Source: Enchytraeus crypticus
Lineage: Eukaryota; Annelida; Clitellata; Enchytraeida; Enchytraeidae
Reading direction: 5' to 3'
Assembly: GCA_905160935.1 (NCBI GenBank)
Contig: CAJHZI010000241.1
Coordinates: 381,501-445,500, forward strand
DNA length: 64,000 nt
Of the stretch, positions 30,545-44,508 are shown in pieces. The stretch's first letter is position 1; each line of letters starts with the position of its first letter. A program made the position numbers and the translations under genes. Under the pieces are notes generated by a model. It searched no databases. It saw only the letters and a program-made list of their open reading frames with translations, and was not told where the DNA came from.

Positions 30545-33500
30545 TACCCCGGTGTAAAGAACCTGGGGTTTGATAAAAACGATTCGAGCAATACGTGCTG
30601 AATCGCCGCCCGGCTACTCGAGGTCATCAATCGGCTTAAAAGAATTGTTGAAGCAGACTGCATTAAATCTTTGCAAAGTCATGGAAAGCCTTTGCCAAAG
30701 AAAAGATGTCTCTCGCTTATCGCCGGTTTGCTCTGCAATAAGTCTGCCTATGCCATTAATAAAGTCAACTCCTTCGGGATTCATCGGGCCCATGGTTTCA
30801 ATGGCCACCGGAACAACTTCATATCCTAAGGACAGATCACGGTATTTATCCAACTTCCTAGAGGCGGCATGAACAGCAGCTCCACCGGCTGTGACTGAAG
30901 TCGTATTCAGTAGGAGTTTGCCATAGTGTCAATGACCGTGACGTCCCAAACGCACATTTACCGTTGCACCAGGGCACTAAAGTCATGCCGTCCGGACGCT
31001 TGCCGTCTGATCTGGACAACCCACTTGGTTCCTTAGAGGAAGGGATGCCTGCTCTCGAAAGTGCTCGCCATATTATGTCATTTAAATTGTGATGGCGAGA
31101 CATTCTACCTGAGCTTCGTTTGCAGGAGAGGCCGTGGAGACCTAAAGCGTCGACTTCATGACCGCAGGGGCACATGTGAGGCTCGCAAGTTTTCGCCCCT
31201 AAACGGAAACTAACAGCTACTCGAATCGCCTCATTGTCTAAAAATAGCCCACAAGAAGCAACAGGGAGAGCGTGAAGCCAGTCGCTGCTTCTTTTAGTTG
31301 ATACAGCTAGGAGTCGTGCTCTGTCTACTGCATTGGACTGGGATTCTAACAGACTGTTATAAATCCGATCCACTATAGGACGGTCCCATGATTTCTGGCT
31401 ACTGACTGAGGTAGAAGGTGGAGCACTGGAGGTGAGGCTTTTGGACCAAACTGACAACGCAACGTCAATGGAACTATCGGCAGAAAGGGAGCACTTATGA
31501 AGGATGGCGTCTTGCAACTGCCTCGTTCCCATCGCTGATGCCAAGAAGGCTGAAGGCGCGATATGGGAAACAAGACGAATTCCAAGACCACCCATGCTCA
31601 CCGGTAGACTGGCTTGCTGCCACTGCAAATCAGACAAATCTGCGTTGATAACGGCGCACAAGCATTGCCTAAGAGCCTCGTCGTAGTCTAAAAGCCGCGG
31701 ATTAGAGAAGCTCGGACTAGAGCGCAGAACGTGCATAAGTTTAGGTGCACTTAAAGAAAAGCGAAGGATTGTTAAAGCATCATGAGCGGCTAGCGACTTC
31801 AAGCGCGATGCTGTACGTTTGAGGTCTTCAAGGCGACTGGATAAAGCGGTGGTAGTAGCTTCTTCTCCAGAGAGTGGCGCGCCGAGTAGAGAACTATGGG
31901 ATAGGCACATTGGCACAAATGATGACAAAACTGAGTTGCCCGGAGATTTGCAAACTGATGATATGACTTCGCACTTGGTACGATTCAACTGAAGCCCAAA
32001 TTCTTGGCCTCTGTCGATGATAGTCCGTACATCATTTGCAATCGACGACTCGCAACCACCTAGAGTAATGTCATCTAGGTATCCCACCGTGAGATCGCTA
32101 GAGAGAGAAGTAAGGAGAGGGTGAATAGTCAAGCAAAACAGCATGGGCCCTAAGGGATCCCCTTGTTGGACTCCTTCCTGTGACTCAATGCACCAGTCTC
32201 CGAACTTCAACCACGAAGGGCTTGAGTAAGCTAGATGGCAGAAACTATACAGCTCTGGTATCCTGTGATGTATTTCGCTGAGCATTCGTGATCTACTCAA
32301 GCAATTAAAAGCATTACAGAAGTCTAGCTTTACCACGAAGTGATCAGCTGGCATTGACTCAGCGAAACGGCGAGTAGCGTGAACAGCTGCCTCACAGCCA
32401 CCTGGAATACCAGCTCCAAGTTGAATTGGGCTCAAGTATTCGCTGAGAGCAGACACTGCATAGCGATTTGCGCATTTAGCGGCTAAACGACGCCAAGTGT
32501 AACCCACTGCAATGGGGCGAATGCCGCCAGATTTCTTATTGAGTGCGAAGAGTTTACCACCAAACAGCACCGGTTGGACCTCAGGGGGGCAAACACCTCT
32601 AAGAAGGAGATTCACGAAAGAAGTCAAAGCGGTCAAAAATGTCTCAGCCGACTCTCTACAAGTCACAAGCTCCAGAAGATGCTGAGGGCGAAGGCCATCA
32701 GGACCACCTGCTGAGCCTGCTGGAAAGCTACGTACAGCTTTGACAACATCCTGCTCTGAGACTTGAATGGGCGGAGTCTCCATTGAGTCCGGAAGGGGTG
32801 CCATTATACTGCTACTAGCTGCGGGTGGGTGCTTGGCCTTCAGGATATTGAAAGTGTTTAAATTGCATTGTGCTGGACTTTCGTCTGAACAGAGGATGCG
32901 CACAGCTGCCGAAACATTTCCATCTTCCATTTTGGACCTGACTGCTGAGGCACGGGAGTCATGAGAATGATGAGCTCTTTTAATTCTTTCTACGACCGGC
33001 TCAGTGGGAGCACTAGTACCTAGGCCCTCCAACCTTTTCTTAATTAAAGAGCTTAGATTATGCCTTTTACCTGTGCGAGCAGGGACTTGCAAAACCGAAG
33101 ATGCGAAAAGCAACAAATCTGACCAGTATAATAAAACTGAGGGATCGCTTTCGATCTTACGGAAGGCATCAATCAAGGCTGCTGAACAAGCAGGTCTGGC
33201 TGATTTGGGAATGTGTTTTATTGTTGGTCGCGACAAGCAGGGATGTTCAAGAATGAGCGGCTGAGAGGAAAATGAATTGCGAGATAAGTTAGCAGAATTG
33301 GGAGCAGCAGTGGGAGGAGAACTCTGTCTAGCCGAACCAGAGTCGCAGCTCCGATTCCTGATCTTATTCCTTATATCAGAAACTGCAAGACCTGGTTGCG
33401 AAGCTGCCGCCTGTGCGGAGATCTGCAAGGGAGGTTGGTTGGAACCCGGGCAACGATTATCCAATGGGCCATGAAGATGGACCTTTCCGTCTCCCGAATG

Positions 33501-36500
33501 AAGCTGACGTTGAGCTAGACACACCGAACAGATGCCAGTTTTCTTGTTGGCAGTCTGAGACAGTGGCCAAGTCTGTCTGGCAGGCATGTGGCAAACACGG
33601 CATAGCAAGCGAGAGATAAAAGAATTACAACTGGAACACTACTGCAAATAGCTGCAGTCCAATAGTCCAATGCAGGTGAAAACTAAAGCATAATGCAGAT
33701 TTAATAAAAGGTAAAATAAGCCGAATGCGCACAAAAGAATAGAAATAAAAGGGCCTGGGCGTACAGGGATATATATAAAAGCAGTATGACAAAAGACAAA
33801 GTGAAAAAATTAGCAGAAGTGAAGAAAAACGATAAAAAGTGCTAAAGAAAAACACAGGTGTGCGTAAACAAACTAACCACCTCGAGCGCCTCTAGCGAAT
33901 TGAATTATTATTAGTAGTATTACTATTATTACTATTATTATTATTATTATTATGTCAGCGACTGTGTTGCTAACTTGACATTCTCACTATTGATGGGCAT
34001 TCATGTCATGTCATATGTGATCATCCTAGGGCTGATTCCAATCAAATATTTCTCTGTGATTTTTGAGGAGAAAGTGTAATAGGCATTGGTTACAATTATT
34101 AAAGAAACAGCAGCATTTTAGATGACTCTTGCATGTTGCATGCCTAACCAGTGTGCAAGCAGTCATATATCTGACCAGATTGTGTTGATTAATGCTTAGA
34201 ATGTCTTAAAAAGCATAGTGGTAAAGTTTTAAATGACAGATCCTGTGGTGACTTGAATCCTTATGGGTCTAATCCCTGCCGCGGTGATCTGAGAGTAAAA
34301 TCTAGGACATTCACAGGTCTGGTTACACGGAAAATGATCTAAATTGCCTAACGGTTTAACATCTGGTATTAAAATTGATAGGTATCAACATAGTTGATGA
34401 TTTTAGTATAATGTTTGTTTACTTTGATTTCATTGCCTGTTTTTCGCTTTATCTGCCTCTATTCAACTCTTACACTCTTATCGAGATCATGACAGCTTTG
34501 ATTGGTTGAAAAGTTGGACCAACCACGGGGATGGTTGAGTTTCAGGGTATGATGGTTCACCGGTACACCTAACATCTTGAAAAGAAGTCCTTCAGGCTTC
34601 TGACCTTGATGTTAAACTCAGATCATCAGTCTCACTCTTGATTTCATTCCTTCTGTTACTTAATACACTCCTATGTTTTAGAAACAATTGATAAAGGTTT
34701 GATTTGGTCTCTATGTGGGAGTGATAAAGCTATATTAACGTCAGTTTCCTCACTCGAAAGCGATGTCAATTATGGGCGAGCCCAGGATTTTAACCCTGCA
34801 CGTACTGATCCGCAGTCGAATAGCTTACCGACATCGCCAGTGGCTCCAACCCCAATTCGACTCTCATTCTGTATTTTAAAGCAATACACTCCTATGTTTT
34901 TTTAAACAATTTTTAAAGTTTTGATTTGCTTTGTCTGTGGCAGGGGGGACGTTCACATAATAGAGTTACTGCGTGCCAGTCACAAGTGGCAGAGCAATGG
35001 CGAAGATAAACCGGACGAGATCATGGAGGTCGTGGTTAACGTGAGACCACGAGCGCGTAGACCTGTGCTTGTTAAGCACCTCGTGCTTGTGCTTAAGTCT
35101 CACGTCCCCGTAATGTGGACCATCACAACAGAGAGCTTACGTGGAGTGCTCGACGTCATTGTGAGTGGAAATTATAGTAATTAAATTATTTAATAATTTA
35201 TTATAATTATTTAATAATTATTTAATATATGAATCTTTATTACACCATCAAGACGTGGTAGCAAGTTACATACAATATACACAAAATAACAACAGTGCCT
35301 TACAAAAAATACAACTGCATTGAAAATAAAATATAAATCAAAATACAAATATAAGGTATAGATGTTGTAATTGTCTACTTAATGGGTAGCAAGCCCTTTC
35401 ATATTACTTATACATATATTTCTACGTAATTTAATTATTTAATAATTTGTTGATTGACTTCAGTTAACGCAAAGTGAATTGTTTCTGATTAAAATTATTA
35501 ATAATTCATTAGTAATTTATTATCAAATTTATGTTTTATATTTTGTAGCTATTCTACTGCATTTCACTGCTAATGATATTCGTTCTTTGTCACCGTTTGA
35601 CGTTCGCTTGTATGCAGTGGAATCTGTTGAACATAAAGTACATCTTATATCATATACTGTCTGGGTCATCGTTTAAATACGATTTTATTTACGTAATTTT
35701 AAACGTTGAAGTTGTAACGTTTGAGAAGTTCCTGCTGTGATCTGTACATTTAGCTTACGTACAGTTGCATTGCTATGTGTAATGTAAAGCTTCTGTATCA
35801 TCCTCATCAGGTTCTAGCCAGTTTTTGGACTGATAAATTGATTTGATTAATTATGAGCAATTAAATGATTGATTATTATTAATTAATTGACTGATTGATT
35901 ATGATTAATTACTTGATTGATGGAATATGATTGACTAATCGATTGATTGATTAAATATTTGATGGACTGATTTATTGGTTTCTTTTGATGGATTGAACGA
36001 TTAATTAATTTATATATTGAGCGATTGATTTGATATAATGATGGTCATTGATGGATAATGATGATAGTAATTATTTTGATTGATTGAACGATTAATTTGT
36101 TTATTGATCGATTGATTTGATTGGCAGACTGATAACCTGGTGAACAGCAGCCTGGTGAGCACTCAGACTCTGCGTATAGCTGCGGAGACCTTGACCCCAT
36201 ACACCGGTCAGTCCCTCGTGCAGTGGACGAGCGATAAGTATGGCCAGCCGCTCTCCTACACTGTGGCGCCTCTGGCGAATTATTTCGATATCATCGTCGA
36301 TGGAGCAGGTTATTCTGCTGATTTTATGTTTCAATTTGATGATGTCAATCATTTGTCTGTTGCCGTACGTAATAGACGAGTGCATTTACAATAGCGAACA
36401 TAAAGGAGATGTGAAGTGGCTGATTATATGATTATTAGTGAAGGAGCATGGAATTTTGTTACATTTATGTTTCGATTGATAATTTATTTGAGTCATGTGT

Positions 36501-39500
36501 AGTGTACTTAATGCTCTCAAAGCATTGCTAAGGTTAGATGTATGACAATTTCGATGCCATGGTACGACACATGTTGAGAGTTGAATAGGAAGGAAGTGAA
36601 TTCAACTTTTGTTCATTTGTAGCTTTCAAATCATAGCATACACTTTAGTCTTCTGCGGCTAGCTTAGTTTGCTGTTGACATTGGCTGCCATGGTAATGAA
36701 CTATAAAGTAAATAGATAAAATTTGAACAGGTAATATATATGTCAAATGTATGAATTAGGGCACTTGCTCTACACTATGATAATGTCAAATTGTCATGTA
36801 AAAAGATTAAATTAAAACTGAAAAATATACTGTATCAAATATAGAAATTGTAAGTTATATTTGATTTATTTTTTATTGCTATGTAGCTTTTTTGCTTTTT
36901 ATTAAATAAATTAAATTGATTAATTTATGAATGTTATGAATTTTATTAGTTAACTTTAGATGAGATCAGCCATATTCTATACATGTTGTAAGCGCGGATT
37001 CTGCAGGAGCTGAGGAAGCCAATAGAAAATTGCCTCAGAGGCCTGTATTATTTCTGAGCTAAAGGCCATATTGAGGTAAAGGAAAAGTGTAATGTGAGAA
37101 AATCCATACTTTGGTTGCTAACCTTCCCATTGGTGAACGAATTAAGAGATTTGATAAGAAAATATTTATCGAAAGTATATTATACTTATATTATGTTACT
37201 TCTAAAGTCTTAGGACTGAAGAAAGTCTATTCGTATCCCAACCCTGGTTGAACTGGGATTTAGGGGAAGATGATGATGATGGAAGGCGGAAGACAGAGAA
37301 GAGTGGAGGCGTTATGTACCATGGACCTGCCAGTAGGCAGTGCACTAAGAGAGAGAGAGAGAGATGATGATGATGATGATTATGTTACTTCAAATCTTTC
37401 GCAGTCAGTGAGAGCGTCATGACAGATCTCCCTGTACAAACCTGAGCCACTGTCTCGTAGGCTATGTAACAGAGAGACTAGTGAGCAAATGGGTTGAGCT
37501 TTAGCTCTATTATCTCTGTCACTATCCATTCCTTAAACTTCTAGTCTTGTATCGAGGTGCTAAACCATCGAGTAAATTTATTTATAGAAAATTAGTGGAA
37601 ATTGTTTTAATTTAATTGTTTTATTCTATTCTACAGGCATCCAGTCTTCGTCTGAACAGGAAATTCCTGATGAGCCTCCGAAGTCCAACAGTAAGCAGAG
37701 AGATGGTTCATCGCTTGAAACCAGCAAGAAATCCCCGCCAGTGCGCCCCGCTGAGACCAAGTCACGTGAGTCTGTCAGCCCATCGGTTGTGTCAGCGTCT
37801 GATGATGAGCTGAAGCTTGCGGTGATTCAGGCAACGAGGATCTACTGCATCGATGAGGCTGAGGGCAGCATGCAGATATCTATCAACAAGAATTTACTAA
37901 TGAGCAGTCAGGTACACTCCACAATTCTATTTGTCTATACGTTACGAATCAATTTTCCCAGTGTTGTGTCCGGGTTGTTTGAAGAATTGACCAGCCGGTG
38001 ACTGCAAGTGTCGTAGAAGACGACTGAAGCAGTAAGATCCGTACCAACGTTAGAAAGGGCATTCGGTTGGTGAGCGCCTAGGCTTCAGAAATTGCAACAA
38101 AAATGTAAATGAATGGAAAGTCTCAAAAAGGGGATTGACTGGTGATATGATATAGGACAGAGAGGATTTGAGACAGTCTATTCGTATCCCGACCTAGTTA
38201 AACTGGGATTCAAGAGAAGATGACGATGATGATGATGATGATGGCTATGCGTTATGAATCAATTAATTATTAAACATTTTTAAGCTAATTTTGCTTCATT
38301 CACCAAATTTATTTTCAATTTAATATTATTTTTTAATTCACAGTTTACTGTGCTGAGTGAGAGTTCTTTGCCTTGAATATTTCATGCATTGATGAAGATT
38401 TCACTCCTTCCAATTTTCAATCCTAGTTTTATTTATTTTCTTCAGTCCCTTATTTTAATTCCCAGGTCTAGCATAAGTATCGATAACTTAAGCTCCGTGT
38501 AGGATTTTGCGAGTGGATTTAATCTACATGACTGAGCTGATGGCTTGTAGCAAGTCATTCGACAGTGCATCGGTAGATGCAAGGTTTAAATCAAGTATCT
38601 CTGACATGATATCAAGCTGGATATTCATGTCAAACTTGGCTTTAGCCGTGGCTCTGGCTTTACATTTAATGTATTCATCATTATCAGCATATTCCACTTA
38701 AGCCCAGTTTAAATTTAATCCCAGTTTTACATTTAATCCTAGTTTTACATTAAATATAAGTGATAAAATAGTATAAGTAATATATTATAAAATATCATTA
38801 AGTAATATCAATTGCTTAATAATATTGATTAATATTAATATTGTTTATTATATTAAGTAATATAATAAATTATCAATAAGTAATGTATTATAAAATATAG
38901 TATAGTAATATATTAAAATGTTATTGTAAGTTATAGTTTTAAGTACTTGCTCTTGATCTGGTCTCGGTTAGACACTCGACTCGACCGAGGATCAGTATGT
39001 GCGGAGTTCAAATCCTGGGCTTTCCCATCACTGACATCGCTTTCGAGTGAGGAAACTGACGTTAACCTTAGCTTTACCAGCATTTTTTATTTTTATGTAG
39101 TACTTTACTTTTACTTTTTTTTGTATAGTAATATATTAAAATGGAAATATACTGTAAGTATCTAAGCTTTAAGTACTTGCTCTTGGTGTGATGTGCAGCT
39201 TGCGGGCCTGCGTGACTCTGACGTGTCGTTGAAGGACAGCAGGTGTCGATCACGTGACAACGGCACTCACCTCGTGCTATCGTCACGTCTCAACCAGTGC
39301 CAGACCACCAGTGTTATCACTGAGAGTGCTGATGGAGATGTCATCTATGAGAATGCTGTAAGTTCACACACTAATACCGGCATTTACTGACTTTGATCAG
39401 TTGATAATTTACGCCTCTGTTGTTTTTTAAACTATTGATTAGAATTTTTGGTATTCACTAAAAAATTTTGCGTGATTATTAACTACAAGGTCAACCGCCA

Positions 39501-42500
39501 AAATTATGTCGGTCAAGCCAATCAAAGCGCTGTCCTTCAGGCTGATCGACCAATCAGCTTACTTCGTAAACAAAGTCAGACTATTATTTCTTAATCTGCA
39601 ATGTAGCATGTCAACGCCCGAAAACAGGCGCGCAGAGCTTCGCATTACATTACACATCGATTCAAGCTTGCAGAATTGTGACTAATCAGTAGTTTACGCC
39701 ACTTTTGATGTTTAAACATTTGATTATCTCACTAGTAACTACGGCCATAATATAAAGCTTAAGTCCAGTTTGAGGTAAATTTTCTGTCTCCAAAGCCTGT
39801 CGGTGCCTAGTCATGCACTGAATTTTAAATATCCACCTACTTAGCGTGAGTCGAACATGCTGATGGAGTGTGGGAGGTCGTGAATGCAGAATGCTCCAAG
39901 TTCGGCCTCTGAATTGTAGTTTGACGCCAATTTCGTGTCTTGAAATCCTGTCATTGCCTGGGTATTTACCGATCTGAAGTTCTTACATTGATAAATTTTC
40001 ATTGGACTGTAATGTCTAAAGTATACTAGTGGTGTATTTCTGAATTATGTGTATTAGATGTTTTATAATATCCATGTTGTGTCCGAGTTGCTGAAGAATT
40101 GACCAACCATAGACTGAACGTGTCGTAAAAGGCGACAAAGCACTAAGATCCAAACCAACGTTAGAAATGGCATTCAGCTTGTGATCGCCTAGGCTCCAGA
40201 AATTGAGGCTACAAAATTTTATAAATCCCGATCCTAGCTATTCTGTGATTTAAGGGAAGATGATGATGATGGTGATTATTAAAGCAAATGCTAAGGCAAT
40301 GTATTAACGTCAGTTTTCTGCTAGATAACATGTCTGTGACGAGGAGAACACTTGATTTGAACCCTGCACCTACTCATCTGCTTTCAAACATCTTGCTATA
40401 ACAACATTGGCTCTGCCCTGATAAAGTATTTTGTATGCAGTTATTGTTAAATATGAATTGTATTGAAACTTTAATATGACCCTGTATCAGAATTAATGTT
40501 CTTTGTCGCACAAGTCGACTTAAATCCTATTGAGTAAAAATAAGCAAATATAATCCTACATTTTTAAAATCCTGTTAAAATCTGAGTTGAACGCAAACTA
40601 ATGTGTGAGGATTCTAGTGTGAACTGGGGGAGGCCGTCAAGTTCATTTATTGAGAAAGTCTTTATACGTTATCGCGACAATGAACTCCGAAAGAAGGTTT
40701 ACAATAAGAAGTTTCTTATTTGTATACGTTATGCTCGGTTTGAAAATTGTCTATTAAATATAGTCTTCAAATATAATGAAATATATTTTACGCAACTAAA
40801 TGATTAGTGAATCTTATATAATGTGTATATGTTGTCCGTGTTGTGTTCGGATTGCTGAAGAATAGACCAACCGTGGACTGCGTGTGTCGTAAAAGGCGAC
40901 AAGCGACAAAGAGATCCTAAAAGAGCCAAACCAACATCAGAAAGGGCTTTCGGTTGGTGAGCTACTAGGCTCCATAAATTGCCACAAGATTTTCTAAACT
41001 AATGAGAAAGAAGGTTTATTCGAACCCGACCCTAGTTGAACTGAGATTCAAGGGAACAAGATGATGATGACGATGATGATGTTGATATAATGTGTATAAA
41101 AACTATGACGGAGACGTTATTCCCTAACTACTCTGATGTGACTTAGATATGCTTAAGATGTTTATCTGCAGTAGGCGGTAACTTTTTTGTAGTAAAATAA
41201 CCTGCTGTATATGTTAAGTCAGAATTTAGCCACTCAATTCGCTGACCTCTCTCTATTTGAGTCTAGCAAGATCGCGTTACTAAAATCATTGGCACGTTGA
41301 TATTTGCATGCCAATTAATAGCGTTTAATTAATAATAATTAATAATTTTAATAAATAATTAACCAGTGAGCATCTTTATATGATTATTACACGTGTTTAT
41401 CGTGGTTAGAAATAAAATAATTAGCGAAACTGAATTGGTTTTCGTCGTTGTTTAAAAGTTAATCTTGAGATTCTTTATTTCAGATTGTTATTCGATATTC
41501 GGCTGCCACGGCTGGAGCCGCTTCGATGGTGGACAGAAATGGTCGAAGTTCTGCCGCTAGTCAACTCTCCATCAACGTTAGGTGTGACCTGCGCGGAGAA
41601 CTGAGAACAAGACCTGAAAAACCGCAGAACGATAGTCTGGTAAGTAATGTTATTCATTTATTTATTTCAAACCTCTACGCTTTACAAAATAGCATGACAA
41701 TATACAATAAACGGCAACAGTGAGCAATGGTTTGTGGCGTCCTGAGGAGCCCTAAGGCTATCGAACAGTAAACGAACTGCTTAGCATTTACATCGTACAA
41801 TTTTTTACCATAATTGAGAAAATTAATTAATTAGAACTACAATATTTATGCTAACAAATTAACATGAAAACTATTAATGATAAATTCAACGTCCCTGACA
41901 TTGCCGTATGGCGAGGAACCGGACGTTAAATATTGATTGATTTATTGATTGATTTAGTAAATAATATGAACATTCATATTAGAGGTGCGTTAATGTTATT
42001 TACGTTTATTTTAATAGGAATATAATGTTATTTACGTTCCTTTTAATAGGGACGTTATGTTATACAAGTTAATTCTATTACTAATCGTGGAATGAGCCGT
42101 TATATCTAGAAGTTTACTTTTACTGTTTCACTGATCACTAGAGAGGAATCGAGGTGGAACTTGTTTTTTCTCAGAGAATATTTAAGAATCGCCGAAATCC
42201 AGTTGTGTCAAATTTTATATTCATATTCAAGTACTCTGGCATATAAATCAAGAAAATTTAGCCATATATCGTTCACTGTATTCCAATTTTTTATTCTTTA
42301 CTTTATGTTAAATGTTGCAGTACAATAAAATGAAAATGTATAGTCTAGTTTCCCACCCTGTGACGGTATCAGTGACGTCATTACGATGTTAGGGACGTCA
42401 TGACGATGTCAGTGACGTCAGGTCGATGTCAGTGACGTCAGGACGATGTAAAAGATTTTAGTGAAATGTTCAAACTTATATTTCATTTTTGCAGAGCATG

Positions 42501-44469
42501 GGTAACGCTGGTTCTACGGTTGATGCGGCGCAGTTTCAGCTGCGCCTGTACAGCGACTCGGGATTCCAGGAAGAGATAACGGCTTATCCGCGAGTCATTG
42601 CTGCCGGCAAGCATCTGTTTGTGAGAGCTCAGGTCATGTCTAAAGGTAAGAAAAAGCTGGTAAAGCTAACGTTAGTTTCCTCTCTCGAAAGCGTTGTCAG
42701 TAACGGGCGAGCCTAGGATTTGAACCCCGCCCATACTGATCCGCGGTCAAAGATCTTACCTATATCGCCACTGGCTCCAGCAAGGTTCGATAAAGTTCTT
42801 TCTTTTTACAATAGGCAAGGAGCTGTTGTTTTTGTCTCAGTGAATATGTCTTAATAATCATACAGTTTTGATCCAGTGATTTGGGTTTTATTCATCGTTG
42901 AGTCAATTAGAGGCAAAAATGTTTGTAGTGGATTAATTAGCCCATCCGTAATTATCATCTGTTCTTCTTGGATGTGTTAACTGAAGGCATGTTGTAAAGA
43001 GTGGAGGGAATTGTAAATATTAGTGAAGGTTTGGTATGCTATTCTTGTATATCTATGAAGAGATACATCATCTCGCTGTCAGATAATTCTTCTCGTCCTT
43101 AGAGTTTGGATATTTGTCACTTTGTCGGTTGTTGCTTAGCCTGCAATCTGGTCATTACCAGTGCTCTGTAATCTGGTCATATACCAGTGCTCTGTAATCT
43201 GCTCATTACCAGTGCTCTGTAATCTGCTCATTACCTGTGCTCTGTAACCTGCTCATTACCTGTGCTCTGTAATCTGCTCATTACCAGTGCTCTGTAATCT
43301 GCTCATTACCTGTGCTCTGTAATCTGCTCATTGCCAGTGCTCTGTAATTTGCTCATTACCAGTGCTCTGTAATCTGCTCATTACCAGTGCTCTGTACTGT
43401 GTCAGGGAATCTGGTAAAGTATACTTAACGCACTTTTTATAGTTTAATGATGACAGTGACGGCACTTGTTATCACCATTTGACTCGCAGTCGTTTGTTTG
43501 TATTATTATTGTTTAGTCCTTGCACGACTCCCTTTCAAATAATTCCTAATGATAAATGTAACGTGTTTGACACTATGTATAACTTTGAGTGAGCATTTTC
43601 AATTTGGTTAAAATATAGAAAGTGAAATTAATCATAATATGAGAGTGCTTTTACGCAGTTATGAAGAAATTGTAAACTTTAATTTAAATATTCTTATCAC
43701 GTCTTCGCAGAGAGTAACTTGCGAGTTGTGGTTACGGATTGTTCGCTGGAGTCTGTTATGGAACATAAGCCTGCTGGTGTAGTGCAGCGTAGACCCCTCA
43801 TCAGTGATAGGTTGGTCTGGCTACCAGTCTTAATATCTGCAGGCTCTCTGAACTTATTTTGAGGCGTTAATTTCAATTTTCTTCTTTTTTGCTTATGTAA
43901 TAAATGAATTGTTTTTAAAATTCCAAATATATAATTGTAGAACTATCTATATATACATATGTATATAGTTATTTATATACATTTTTACCATTTCTATTGC
44001 CACTGATTCGTGATAAATTTCATGTGTTTAACACTATCCATGCTTCGGTCCTCTAGTATGATAAATATATCTAGTATATAAATATCTTTCCTGCCATTAT
44101 TTTCTTTTTTTACATTATTTTGCACTCGTAGTTGTTGTAGATGTGCCATTGACTAGTCGGTGCAGTGGATATACGGCCTGTTGTTGTTGTTGTTGTTGTT
44201 ACACTCATTATTGTTGTTGTTGTTGTTGTTGCAGGTGTGCTGTTGACAAGTCGGTGCAGTGGATAGACGACCTGTTGTTGTTGTTGTTGCAGTCATTGTT
44301 GTTATTGTTGTTGTTGTCGTAGTTGTGCCATTGACAAGTCAGTGCAGTGGATAGACGACCTGTTGTTGTTGTTGTTGTTGCATTCATTGTTGTTGTTGTT
44401 GTAGATGTGCCGTTGACAGAGCGGTGCAGTGGATAGACAATCTGTTGTTGTTGTTGTTGTTGTTACACT

Positions 44470-44508
<39 letters not shown>

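Noticed and set aside
30570..33619. Forward-strand open frames across 30.6-33.6 kb
   Set aside because: Shadows of the - strand LINE ORF.
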